Part shown: positions 9,163 through 17,108 of the stretch, piece after piece
Layout of the letters: every line of letters begins with the position of its first letter
Numbering within the stretch: position 1 is the first letter of the stretch
Source: Neotamlana laminarinivorans
GTDB lineage: Bacteria > Bacteroidota > Bacteroidia > Flavobacteriales > Flavobacteriaceae
DNA: 64,000 nt
Assembly: GCF_020523925.1 (NCBI RefSeq)
Contig: NZ_JAJAPW010000002.1
Coordinates: forward strand, 62,001-126,000
Reading direction: 5' to 3'
The notes under the pieces: generated by a model
What the model was told of the DNA's origin: nothing
Databases searched by the model: none
The model's input: the letters and a program-made list of their open reading frames with translations, nothing else
Program-made: the position numbers and the translations under genes

Positions 9163-9175
9163 GATAATTAGTTTT

Positions 9176-11002
9176 TTAATTAAAGTTATATCGTAAACCA
9201 AAAAGTACGTTGCTTGGTGGCATTGGTACAAATCCGGCCTCAATATAATCGGCATCAAAAATATTATTAGCGGTAAAAGTGAATTCTAATTGTTTTAAGT
9301 TAACAGCTACTGAGGCATCCCAAACATTATAACTTTGGCCTGTGGCACGTTCAGCGTGTTTGTAAATAATATTCTGACTTACGTTTTTAAACAGTTGCGT
9401 GCTTAAACGTGTAGTAAAATGATGTTTTAAAGTGTTTAACGAATAGCGGGATAATGCTTCGTTTTGGTCTATAATATCATCTTCTAAATAATTATAACCA
9501 ACGGCAATAGTTTGTTTGTAATTTGCAAGGGTAAAATTGTAGCCTAAATCTACTTCAATACCTTTTGTGTTTACTTCGGCAATATTGGTTGCTGTGTAAA
9601 TTTCTACATCTGTAGTTGGCCTTACGTAATCAATTAAATTTTTAGCATCTCTATTGTAAACAGCTACAGCCGCATTAAATTTTTCTGAAAAGTATTTTAA
9701 ACCAATTTCTTGAGCTAGGGCTTCTTCAACCTCTAAATCTTCGTTGCCTTGTGTTACAGGATCGGTATAATATAAATCGGTATAAGTTGGAACGCGATAG
9801 GTGTAGCCAATGTTACCGTAAGCTTTTAAATCATCTGTTATTTTTACCCCAACATCTATACCTGGAAAGGCATAAAAATCGAAATCTGAGAAATACGTTA
9901 CGGCTACGCCAGGTGTTACATCTACAAGATTATTAAATAATTTAAAACGGTGCTCTAAAAATAGGTTGGTCATGAAACGCTCACGATTACCAAGATTATT
10001 ACTACTAATGTAAATTTGAGACATATCTACCCCAAAACCTGTAATTCCTAAATTAGATTTGTATGAGGCATTAACTTCGGCTCCAATTTTATTGGTAATA
10101 TGTAAGTTTCTGTACACCGTTGGGTCGTTACGCAGGTACACATACATATCTTGATTGCGTTTCCAATACACTCGAGGCGTAATGGTTAAATTATTTTTAT
10201 TAAATGTAGTTGCAAAGGCTAGTAAACTATTTTGTGTTTCTTCGTATTGTTCTGTGGCACTTGCACTAGCGTAAAACCCATTAGCTCCAAACTTACGTTC
10301 TTGAAAAGTGGTTGTCATTTCTATAGCTTGTCCTGTTTTATTAAATACACTTTTAATAAAATAGTTGCTATTATCGTAATCGGAATTATAACGATACCCT
10401 TCCGATGAAAGCTTATCTATATGTACAATATGCGACGAGTTTTTTAAGCTAACTCCAGCAGTAACCCCTCCATTTAACTGCCCAAAAGAACCGGTTTCAA
10501 TTTTTGCTGAAATACTATTAGCTACATTTTTTTTAGTGACAATATTTATAGCTCCAGTAAAAGCATTTTGCCCAAAAACACGCGCTGCTGGACCTTTAAT
10601 TATTTCTATACGCTCTATAACTTCTAATGGTAAAGCTGCATTCATGGTGTGATGGCCCGTTTGTGCATCGTCCATTTTTATGCCATCAATTAATAAAAGT
10701 GTTTGGTCGAACCCGCCACCTCGAATGTATAAATCGGCCTGACTACCAGAAGTACCACGACGACGAATATCTACACCAGCAAATTGTTGCAAAACATCGG
10801 CAACATTGGTTGCGGCACTTTTTTTAATGTCCTCAGAAGAAACCACCGTTATAGTTCGAGAGTTTTCCTTAAACGGTAAATCAATTCTTGTAGAAGTAAT
10901 AACAACTTCTTGCAACGAATCGGTTTTAACGGTTTCTTCTTGAGCACCGAGGTTGATAATAGTAAATAATATAAATGTAAAGAGTGAAAATTTAGTTTTC
11001 AT
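9176..11002 (-). CDS. TonB-dependent outer-membrane receptor, BtuB-like, cotranscribed with bioB
   Basis: 608 residues. A signal peptide ends near NLGAQ (about residue 20). The plug domain spans about 30-150 with VVITSTRIDLPF (TonB box region), IRGGGFDQTLLLIDG and GPAARVFGQNAFTGAINI. A 22-strand barrel follows, ending in an aromatic strand (LFGLRYNFN). It transports a ligand across the outer membrane using TonB energy. Being 13 bases upstream of bioB suggests a biotin-related ligand (biotin, dethiobiotin or another precursor), which is inference. Its 71-base upstream region is shared with a divergent MocR-type regulator and carries repeats that look like operators. Confidence 0.88.
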   Translation of the reverse strand: MKTKFSLFTFILFTIINLGAQEETVKTDSLQEVVITSTRIDLPFKENSRTITVVSSEDIKKSAATNVADVLQQFAGVDIRRRGTSGSQADLYIRGGGFDQTLLLIDGIKMDDAQTGHHTMNAALPLEVIERIEIIKGPAARVFGQNAFTGAINIVTKKNVANSISAKIETGSFGQLNGGVTAGVSLKNSSHIVHIDKLSSEGYRYNSDYDNSNYFIKSVFNKTGQAIEMTTTFQERKFGANGFYASASATEQYEETQNSLLAFATTFNKNNLTITPRVYWKRNQDMYVYLRNDPTVYRNLHITNKIGAEVNASYKSNLGITGFGVDMSQIYISSNNLGNRERFMTNLFLEHRFKLFNNLVDVTPGVAVTYFSDFDFYAFPGIDVGVKITDDLKAYGNIGYTYRVPTYTDLYYTDPVTQGNEDLEVEEALAQEIGLKYFSEKFNAAVAVYNRDAKNLIDYVRPTTDVEIYTATNIAEVNTKGIEVDLGYNFTLANYKQTIAVGYNYLEDDIIDQNEALSRYSLNTLKHHFTTRLSTQLFKNVSQNIIYKHAERATGQSYNVWDASVAVNLKQLEFTFTANNIFDADYIEAGFVPMPPSNVLFGLRYNFN

Positions 11003-11041
11003 TAGTTTGTTTTAATTTCATGCTGCAAAAATCGTAACTTT

Positions 11042-11086
11042 CCGGACGATTAAAATAGTCCAGTTTTAAAACAGTGAGTAGTCCGG
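11042..11086. promoter_or_regulatory. Candidate MocR-type operator between TonB-bioB and the regulator
   Basis: CCGGAC at 11042-11047 is an inverted partner of GTCCAG at 11058-11063. A direct repeat of the latter, GTCCGG, occurs at 11081-11086, 23 bases further on and just inside the regulator's reading frame if it starts at 11074. One inverted pair plus one direct repeat is the layout reported for several MocR/PdxR operators. The position would let one protein control both divergent transcripts. Confidence 0.5.
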
Positions 11087-12570
11087 TTAGTGATTTGTTA
11101 AAACAACTTATAAGTTTCGATAAAAGTTTATCGCAACCAGTGTATATACAAGTGTCTCAACAAATTATAAATGCCATACAGCGTGGGTATTTATCAAAAG
11201 GAAATAAACTACCTGGCACACGTGTTTTAAGTGAATTGTTGGGTGTTCATAGAAATACGGCTGTTGCTATTTACGACGAGTTAGCGTCGCAAGGTTGGGT
11301 AGAAATTATAGCTAACAAAGGCACTTTTGTATTGTTTCCGAAAGAGAATGCTACAAAAATAAAAGCTTCAGCAGCATCAATTAATAAAGCTTATCAATAT
11401 TCTGATTCAACGGGATTTCCTTTTCAAAAATCGTTTCATTTATCGCCAACTACGCAATCTTCCGAAGCTAAATATAGCATTAACGATGGTAAACCCGATT
11501 TACGTTTACACCCAGTACATCAATTTTCACGCTGGTATAGCGCCGCAATGAAACGCAATACTTTGGTTAATAAATGGAACAAATCGAATAAAGCAAAAAA
11601 CACATTATTTAAAACTCAATTATGTAATTTTTTAAATACTACACGAGGGTTTCATATTAAGCCTAATAATATTGTAAGTACACGAAGCACCGAAATGAGT
11701 TTGTACATTGTTTCTCAATTACTTTTAAAACCCAACGATATTGTTTTGGTTGGACAATTAAGTAACTATGCGGCAAATATGATTTTTCAGCAAGCCGGTG
11801 CCACTATAATAACTATTCCGGTTGATGAAAACGGACTGGATATTGAATACATAAAAACACATTTTATTAAAAACCGTATTCGCTGTATTTACATTTGTGC
11901 TAATCGCGATTACCCAACTACCGTTTCTTTAAGTACCGAAAGGCGTTTACAATTGATGCAATTAGCAAAAACTTATGGTTTCGCTATTATTGAAGACGAT
12001 TATGATTACGATTTTCAGTTCGATGGTTCTGCTATGTTACCTATGGCAAGTTCCGATGCCAATGGTATGATAATTTATTTAGGAAAAATGGGGCAATCGC
12101 TGTTTCCTAGTTTTCAAACAGGGTTTGTTGTAGCGCCAGAAAATTTAATTTCTGAAGCAAAAAACTATTTGCAGTTACTTGACCAACAAGGCGATTTAAT
12201 ACAGGAGCAAATGCTTTTGGAATTAATTTACGAAGGCGAAATTTACAGACTCCTTAAAAAGAATATAGTAACCTATAAACAGCGTCGCGATGTGTTATGC
12301 AAACAATTGAAATTGCATTTAAAAGATATTGTAACATACAATATACCTAGCGGCGGATTAGCAATTTGGTTGCAATTTAAAACTAAAGTTTCATTAATTA
12401 AACTCGCTGAAGTGGCCCATGAGCATGATTTACTTTTGCCTAAAACTATTTTATACCAAGATAAAAATAACTGTGCGATTCGTTTTGGTTTTGGGCATTT
12501 AAATGAAGATGAGATTGAAATTGTAGTGAAGCTCTTAAAACAATCATATGATAAACTAATAAACAAATAG
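11074..12570 (+). CDS. MocR-like GntR/aminotransferase-fold regulator lacking the PLP lysine
   Basis: 498 residues from a GTG start. A GntR winged helix-turn-helix occupies about 15-90 (QPVYIQVSQQIINAI, KLPGTRVLSELLGVHRNTA). A linker and an aminotransferase class I fold follow (about 130-498), with IIEDDYDYDF near the middle. In typical MocR proteins GTFSKTLFPSLRLGY carries the Schiff-base lysine; here the stretch reads GKMGQSLFPSFQTGF, so that lysine is Q341 and the phosphate-binding arginine is Q348. The ExPGY and HQxPTG motifs are also lost (GQLSNY, NRDYPTT). It probably does not bind PLP covalently. Divergent from the TonB-bioB operon, it is the likely regulator of that operon. Confidence 0.88.
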   Translation: MSSPVSDLLKQLISFDKSLSQPVYIQVSQQIINAIQRGYLSKGNKLPGTRVLSELLGVHRNTAVAIYDELASQGWVEIIANKGTFVLFPKENATKIKASAASINKAYQYSDSTGFPFQKSFHLSPTTQSSEAKYSINDGKPDLRLHPVHQFSRWYSAAMKRNTLVNKWNKSNKAKNTLFKTQLCNFLNTTRGFHIKPNNIVSTRSTEMSLYIVSQLLLKPNDIVLVGQLSNYAANMIFQQAGATIITIPVDENGLDIEYIKTHFIKNRIRCIYICANRDYPTTVSLSTERRLQLMQLAKTYGFAIIEDDYDYDFQFDGSAMLPMASSDANGMIIYLGKMGQSLFPSFQTGFVVAPENLISEAKNYLQLLDQQGDLIQEQMLLELIYEGEIYRLLKKNIVTYKQRRDVLCKQLKLHLKDIVTYNIPSGGLAIWLQFKTKVSLIKLAEVAHEHDLLLPKTILYQDKNNCAIRFGFGHLNEDEIEIVVKLLKQSYDKLINK

Positions 12571-12617
12571 CAAAAAAAAATAAATTGTATTTTTGAACGA
12601 AACCATATTTTATTTTT

Positions 12618-13064
12618 ATGAAGTCCTTAGTTTGTATTTTTCTATTTTTTATTTCCCTAACTGCATTTTCCCAAAACAATTACATTGTTAAAACCGAAGA
12701 TGGCCGTCGTGTGTTACTTAAAGCCGATTTTACTTGGGAATACATCGATTTAGATGTACCTAAAGACCAAATTCCCGAAGTTAAAACTATAAAAAACAAT
12801 GAAAATGCATGCCATTTTCAGCCAAATTTTATTGAACCAGAACTAGATAATAAAGTTCAAAATCAATTAAAAAAAGGGCGTGCAACTATAAAACATATTA
12901 AACAAAAAGTAGCTAAAGATTTTGAGTGTAACCCTGAAGACATAGTACTACTCGCTGTAAAAGAAAATAAAAAAACAGGAACTTATAAGTTTTGCGCCAA
13001 CGGTGAAAAAGTGACTTATAAGCGTATTGGCCATAGCGTTGCAAAGAAAATAGAAGTGTTTTAG
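12618..13064 (+). CDS. Small secreted DUF3157-like protein
   Basis: 148 residues with a signal peptide ending at LTAFSQN. An N-terminal KTEDGRRVLLKADFTWEY motif and a basic, Lys-rich C-terminal half with two cysteines (ACHF and EFCN/FCANG regions) match the DUF3157 family as I recall it from flavobacteria. Function unknown; probably periplasmic or surface exposed. It follows the MocR-like gene by about 47 bases on the same strand. Its last 4 bases overlap the convergent gene at 13061. Confidence 0.65.
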   Translation: MKSLVCIFLFFISLTAFSQNNYIVKTEDGRRVLLKADFTWEYIDLDVPKDQIPEVKTIKNNENACHFQPNFIEPELDNKVQNQLKKGRATIKHIKQKVAKDFECNPEDIVLLAVKENKKTGTYKFCANGEKVTYKRIGHSVAKKIEVF

Positions 13065-13603
13065 TTTTTGTAACTTATAATGTTATTTAATTTTGAGACT
13101 TCTTTATCAACCCATTTGTGATGGCCTCGTTTTCTGGCGTCGAGCAAATCAATATTTAATTTTTCTGAAAAGAATAAACCTTCGTTAATGGCTTCATCGG
13201 CATCTGTTAAAACCGCAAGGTTAAGTATGTCGTTTTTATTAAACCACATATTTATTTCATAACCATTTTGTGTTTTAAACACCGAGATGTATTCTAAGTT
13301 TTTCAAATCTTGCCAACTTTCGTTATACTTAAATAATCCTATTGAATAACTATGTTTAATTTTTAAATGTTGAAAATTAAAATGAATGTAATGGCGCGCA
13401 ATTAGTGGTATAAGAAACACAAACAAACACCCAAATAACCAAACGAGAAAAGCTGCTAATGCTGATGCGTAATTTTTGGAGTAATCGTGTCGGAAAAACA
13501 GAGAAATACTATAAGTAAAAAATGCAGAAAACACTGCTGCTACAAAAATATTTAGTATCGATGATTTTTTTGGTTCTCTAATGGTAAACTCAATAGTATA
13601 CAT
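13061..13603 (-). CDS. Small membrane protein, paralogue of the one at 5200-5682
   Basis: 180 residues. Two membrane helices (about 17-75) are followed by a soluble domain with LEYISVFKT, a tryptophan-containing strand, and LNIDLLDA-x(6)-KWV. This domain aligns with the protein at 5200-5682, so they are diverged paralogues. Unknown function. The PH-like soluble part after a double helix resembles STM3941-type membrane proteins. Convergent with, and overlapping by 4 bases, the DUF3157-like gene. Confidence 0.6.
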   Translation of the reverse strand: MYTIEFTIREPKKSSILNIFVAAVFSAFFTYSISLFFRHDYSKNYASALAAFLVWLFGCLFVFLIPLIARHYIHFNFQHLKIKHSYSIGLFKYNESWQDLKNLEYISVFKTQNGYEINMWFNKNDILNLAVLTDADEAINEGLFFSEKLNIDLLDARKRGHHKWVDKEVSKLNNIISYKN

Positions 13604-13626
13604 AGGCTATAAAAATAAAGTTAATA

Positions 13627-13657
13627 AAAAAGGCAGCCTAAATTAGACTGCCTTTTT
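13627..13657. terminator. Bidirectional terminator
   Basis: Arms AAAAAGGCAG (13627-13636) and CTGCCTTTTT (13648-13657) with an 11-base loop. It lies downstream of the minus-strand gene at 13678-14391 and separates it from the gene at 13061-13603. Confidence 0.75.
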
Positions 13658-13677
13658 CAAAAAATATTTTTAACTGA

Positions 13678-14391
13678 TTAGTTACACATTGTAGAATAAT
13701 CGTATATAAAGTTTTCAAACTCTCCCCATTTAGGGTCATCAGCATATTTTGCTAACACATCTGGACATTCAGAGAAAATTTCTGTCATATCTTTTTTATA
13801 TTCTTTTTTCTTAATTCTCTTAGCAATTTTTTCATCTGCTTTTTTAATGTAATATGATTTATCTAACCCTCCTGCAAGAGTCATTCCTCCAATACCTATA
13901 CTTGCTGTTTCCTTTGCAAATGGATCGTTATAAACTTTAATTTTTCCACTAAAAGTAGGATTCATTAACTGTAACATACAGTACTGTGTTTTCTTCTTTA
14001 TTTGAACCTCAGAAGATTCCATAAAAATATAACCTTCATCAAGGTGCTCTGCATTTAACTCTCCGTCTTGAATTTTTGTAAGATCTGTTGATGCATCCAT
14101 TTTTTGAGCTAACTTAGCTAATCCAGAAGGCGCTATATACATATGAGAAATATCTTCAGGGTTAATTTTTACTTTCTTTCCTCCGTTAACACTCTCTACT
14201 TTTAATTGGTCTATAAGGCCTTTTTTACGTTTAAAACTTTTTAAATAAACCGTGTATTCTGTACCATCTGCCATGGTAATAAATGCAGGTTTCTTTCTAC
14301 TAAACCCTTCAAAAGCTGGTGAAAAATTTTGTGCAGCCGCTGAAAAACTCGCTACTACACATAAAAGCATAAGTAATTTTTTAAATGTCAT
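13678..14391 (-). CDS. Secreted protein of unknown function
   Basis: 237 residues with a clear signal peptide (MTFKKLLMLLCVVASFSAAAQ). The mature part has an early strand-rich region (FITMADGTEYTVYLKSFKRK) that reads like a DUF4369/SH3-type beta module. Lys-rich helices follow, with three cysteines (YCML, ECPDV and a C-terminal MCN). I do not recognise a named family. Single gene with its own terminator. Confidence 0.6.
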   Translation of the reverse strand: MTFKKLLMLLCVVASFSAAAQNFSPAFEGFSRKKPAFITMADGTEYTVYLKSFKRKKGLIDQLKVESVNGGKKVKINPEDISHMYIAPSGLAKLAQKMDASTDLTKIQDGELNAEHLDEGYIFMESSEVQIKKKTQYCMLQLMNPTFSGKIKVYNDPFAKETASIGIGGMTLAGGLDKSYYIKKADEKIAKRIKKKEYKKDMTEIFSECPDVLAKYADDPKWGEFENFIYDYSTMCN

Positions 14392-14532
14392 TTTAGATTA
14401 TTTTAAATTATTTCTGTGAAAATAATCTTTTTATAATACCATACTAACAGAAACTGTTTTTTTCAAACACAAAATGCATTTCATCGATAAAATAATATCC
14501 TGATAAGCAAAATCACAAAATTTAAAACATTT

Positions 14533-14550
14533 TGTAGTTTTAATACTACA
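14533..14550. promoter_or_regulatory. Perfect 6+6 palindrome upstream of umuC
   Basis: TGTAGT (14533-14538) and ACTACA (14545-14550) are separated by TTTAAT, 58 bases before the umuC start. The position and symmetry suit a repressor site such as an SOS or S24-repressor operator. The same sequence is not seen upstream of umuD, so its link to the SOS response is unproven. Confidence 0.4.
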
Positions 14551-14607
14551 TACTTGTGTTGCCTTAATTATTACAAAAATAAACTGAAATAATTACCTTT
14601 ACAGTCT

Positions 14608-15864
14608 ATGTATGCATTAGTAGATTGTAATAATTTTTACGCCTCTTGCGAGCGCGTTTTCAACCCTAATTTAAACAAAAAACCTCTTGCTATTTTAAGC
14701 AATAACGATGGTTGTGTTATTGCTAGAAGCGATGAGGCTAAAACTTTAGGCTTACCCATGGGCGCACCTATTTTTAAATGGGATAGCTTTTGTAAAGCAA
14801 AAAATATTGCTGTGTTTTCATCTAATTACCCGTTATATGGAGACATGAGTAGTCGAGTTATGAAAATACTAGAGCAATTTACACCAGATGTAGAAGTATA
14901 CAGCATAGATGAGGCCTTTTTACAGTTTAAAGGTTTTGAAAATTACAATTTTAATGATTACGGAATCCAAATACGAAAACGTATTTTAAAATGGACTGGA
15001 ATACCAACTTGTGTTGGTATAGCCCCGACAAAAGCCTTAAGTAAAATTGCTAATAAAATTGCACGCAAATTTCCAGAAAAAACAGGAGGTGTTTACGTAA
15101 TAAATTCTGAAGAACAACGAATTAAAGCACTTAACTGGATGCCCATTGAAGATGTTTGGGGCATTGGCCGAGGGTTACAAAAAAGTTTAAAAGCTAAAGG
15201 CTGTAAAAAAGCCATAGACTTTGTTAATTTGCCTGATGCTTGGGTACGTAAAAACTTTGGCACCACAGGTTTTAAACTAAAAAAAGATTTAGAAGGCATT
15301 GCTACACTACAACTAGATGAAATAAAAACTAAGCGCGCTATAGCTACTACGCGTAGTTTCGATTTTGCGTATGATGACTTAAATTATATAAAAGAACGTA
15401 TATCTACCTTTGCTACAAATTGCGCCGAAAAATTACGTAAACAAAAATCTAGTTGCTATATGGTTTACGTAACACTACAAAGCGACAAGCATAAAAAAAA
15501 CTTAAAACAACACCGAGTAAGTAATATGGTAAATTTACCTTACCCAACAGATTCTAATTTAATTATTAGCAAAGAAGCGGTTAATATGGTTACCAAAATG
15601 TTTAAAAAAGGAATTAAATATAAACGGGCAGGAGTTATAGTAATGGGTATAGTGCCTACAAATAATCATCAATTACAAATGTTTGATTGCGAAAATCCTA
15701 AGCATAAACCATTAATGCACACTATAGATGCTTTAAATACAAAATATTCTGATTATAAAATTAAACTAGCAAACCAAGATTTAACGCGAACCTGGAAAAT
15801 GCGACAAGAACGCCTATCGCCACGCTACACCACTAAATTAAACGATATAATTGTTGTAAAATAA
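14608..15864 (+). CDS. umuC: Y-family DNA polymerase V catalytic subunit
   Basis: 418 residues, normal length. The catalytic carboxylates are D6 in DCNNFYASCE and D101/E102 in YSIDEAF. A palm/fingers/little-finger layout follows, with GIAPTKALSKIANKIA and a helix-hairpin-helix region near GIGRGLQKSL. The C-terminal DUF4113-type tail contains TRTWKMRQERLSPRYTT, typical of UmuC. It replicates past lesions with UmuD'. It stands alone, 11 kb from umuD, and is convergent with yraN 3 bases away. A perfect palindrome lies upstream. Confidence 0.94.
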   Translation: MYALVDCNNFYASCERVFNPNLNKKPLAILSNNDGCVIARSDEAKTLGLPMGAPIFKWDSFCKAKNIAVFSSNYPLYGDMSSRVMKILEQFTPDVEVYSIDEAFLQFKGFENYNFNDYGIQIRKRILKWTGIPTCVGIAPTKALSKIANKIARKFPEKTGGVYVINSEEQRIKALNWMPIEDVWGIGRGLQKSLKAKGCKKAIDFVNLPDAWVRKNFGTTGFKLKKDLEGIATLQLDEIKTKRAIATTRSFDFAYDDLNYIKERISTFATNCAEKLRKQKSSCYMVYVTLQSDKHKKNLKQHRVSNMVNLPYPTDSNLIISKEAVNMVTKMFKKGIKYKRAGVIVMGIVPTNNHQLQMFDCENPKHKPLMHTIDALNTKYSDYKIKLANQDLTRTWKMRQERLSPRYTTKLNDIIVVK

Positions 15865-15867
15865 CGC

Positions 15868-16227
15868 TTAAAAATGGTAAAAAGCATTCTTTAAATGCTC
15901 TATTTTAAAGGTTTTATTTGTTTTAACAATAGCAATAATATCAAACCGAACCTCAACATCTAAATTATTAACCGTTACGTATTCGTTAACAGCTTTTACT
16001 AAATTTTTAATTTGTTTTAGTTTTACAAAATCTTCAGGATTTCCAAAATTATTAGACGATCTTGTTTTAACCTCTATAATTGCTAAAACATCGTTTTTAT
16101 TTGCTATAATATCAACTTCAGCTTTATCAAAACGGTAATTTCGTTCTACAATTTGGTAGTTGTTTTCAATTAAAAAATCTACTGCAAGTTGTTCACCTTT
16201 TTTACCTAACTCGTTGTGCTGTGCCAT
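15868..16227 (-). CDS. yraN: YraN/UPF0102 family predicted endonuclease
   Basis: 119 residues, the usual length. GKKGEQLAVDFL and NYRFDKAEVDIIA are diagnostic, and ...DVLAIIEVKTR gives the E-x-D...ExK nuclease signature of the Holliday-junction-resolvase-like fold. The biological role of the family is not settled. It lies about 55 bases after recX, on the same strand. Confidence 0.88.
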   Translation of the reverse strand: MAQHNELGKKGEQLAVDFLIENNYQIVERNYRFDKAEVDIIANKNDVLAIIEVKTRSSNNFGNPEDFVKLKQIKNLVKAVNEYVTVNNLDVEVRFDIIAIVKTNKTFKIEHLKNAFYHF

Positions 16228-16281
16228 ATAACAATATTAAATAGTAGTAGTTTTTATAAACTCTGCATAAACAAAACAAGA

Positions 16282-16755
16282 TTAACTAAATAATTCATTA
16301 GCTTTATCGTAAACCAAATGCGACTCCCAACCACGATATAATAAATAGTCTATTAATTTTTTTTTATTCTTATGAGTATTACCATTTAACGTACTAGCCT
16401 TTTTTTCGGCTAAATCATTAAAAACCTCGATGTACTCCGTTTCGCTAATTTCCTTAAATGCTTCATTTATATTAACTTTACTAATGTCTTTTTTCTTTAA
16501 TTCTAAAGATAAACGGCGGCGTCCCCATTTCTTAATTCTAAACTTGCCTCTTACAAATGTTTTGGCAAAACGTTCTTCGTTAAGAAAATTATGCTGCAAT
16601 AAGTGCACTATAACGGTATCGATAGCTTCGGGAATCATGTGCATAGTTATTAGTTTTTGTCGCACTTCTTTATGACAACGTTCTTGATATGCACAATAAT
16701 GCTCTAATTTTTTAATAGCTTCTTGTAGTGTATATGTTTTTTTGGGTTGCAACAT
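16282..16755 (-). CDS. recX: Regulatory protein RecX
   Basis: 157 residues from the ATG at 16755 (MLQPKKTY). An upstream ATG at 16782 would add nine unconserved residues. YCAYQERCHKEVRQKL followed by LNEERFAKTFVRGK and KWGRRRLSLELKKK are the three-helix repeats of RecX. RecX binds RecA filaments and blocks their extension. No recA gene is adjacent. yraN follows on the same strand. Confidence 0.9.
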   Translation of the reverse strand: MLQPKKTYTLQEAIKKLEHYCAYQERCHKEVRQKLITMHMIPEAIDTVIVHLLQHNFLNEERFAKTFVRGKFRIKKWGRRRLSLELKKKDISKVNINEAFKEISETEYIEVFNDLAEKKASTLNGNTHKNKKKLIDYLLYRGWESHLVYDKANELFS

Positions 16756-16840
16756 GTGCCCAAAAATAAACATTGAAACCATAACATATAAAAATAAAAC
16801 ACCAAATCTGGTTAAAGATAAAACTTCTAGAGTAAAATAC

Positions 16841-17044
16841 TTTAAGGTTTAATTTTCGGCAGGAAATCAATAACAAATAAAATCGGTTAAAATTTTCGAT
16901 TTAATTGGCCACCAATTATATAACTTTAAAAGTAACAACGACACAGAAGCTTTTCAATTAAATAACTTAAAAAACAAAGTCTAAATATTTAAAATAGAGC
17001 TTGAAAACGGTTTAATAATAAATAAAAAAGCTATTAATAATTAA
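16841..17044 (+). pseudogene. Decayed C-terminal T9SS type A sorting domain
   Basis: One reading frame still spells the sorting-domain consensus: FKV, then AGNQ, QIKSVKIFDLIGHQLYNF, FQLNNLKNKV, IFKIELENG and LIINKKAINN, then stop. TAA codons interrupt it at 16850, 16871 and 16982, where the consensus expects Tyr, Leu and Tyr. Each is one base away from the expected codon. The rest of the cargo gene is gone. A plus-strand terminator (17071-17107) still follows. This is the fossil of a gene for a secreted or surface protein, left between recX and the TonB receptor gene. Confidence 0.75.
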
Positions 17045-17070
17045 ATATCGTTCCCTGAATTTAATTTACT

Positions 17071-17107
17071 AACCGCCATAGTACTTCTAGTTTTATGGCG
17101 GTTTTTA
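17071..17107 (+). terminator. Terminator downstream of the decayed T9SS gene
   Basis: Arms AACCGCCATA (17071-17080) and TATGGCGGTT (17094-17103) are followed by a T-rich tract on the plus strand. There is no T tract on the minus strand, so it fits the dead plus-strand gene. It may still fold in the receptor's 3' end, whose stop codon begins at 17109. Confidence 0.7.
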
Positions 17108-17108
17108 T

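Noticed and set aside
9163-9258. N-terminal extension of the bioB frame up to 9258
   Set aside because: It overlaps the end of the TonB receptor gene and has no BioB similarity; family alignment starts at MSSFKHNW (9162).
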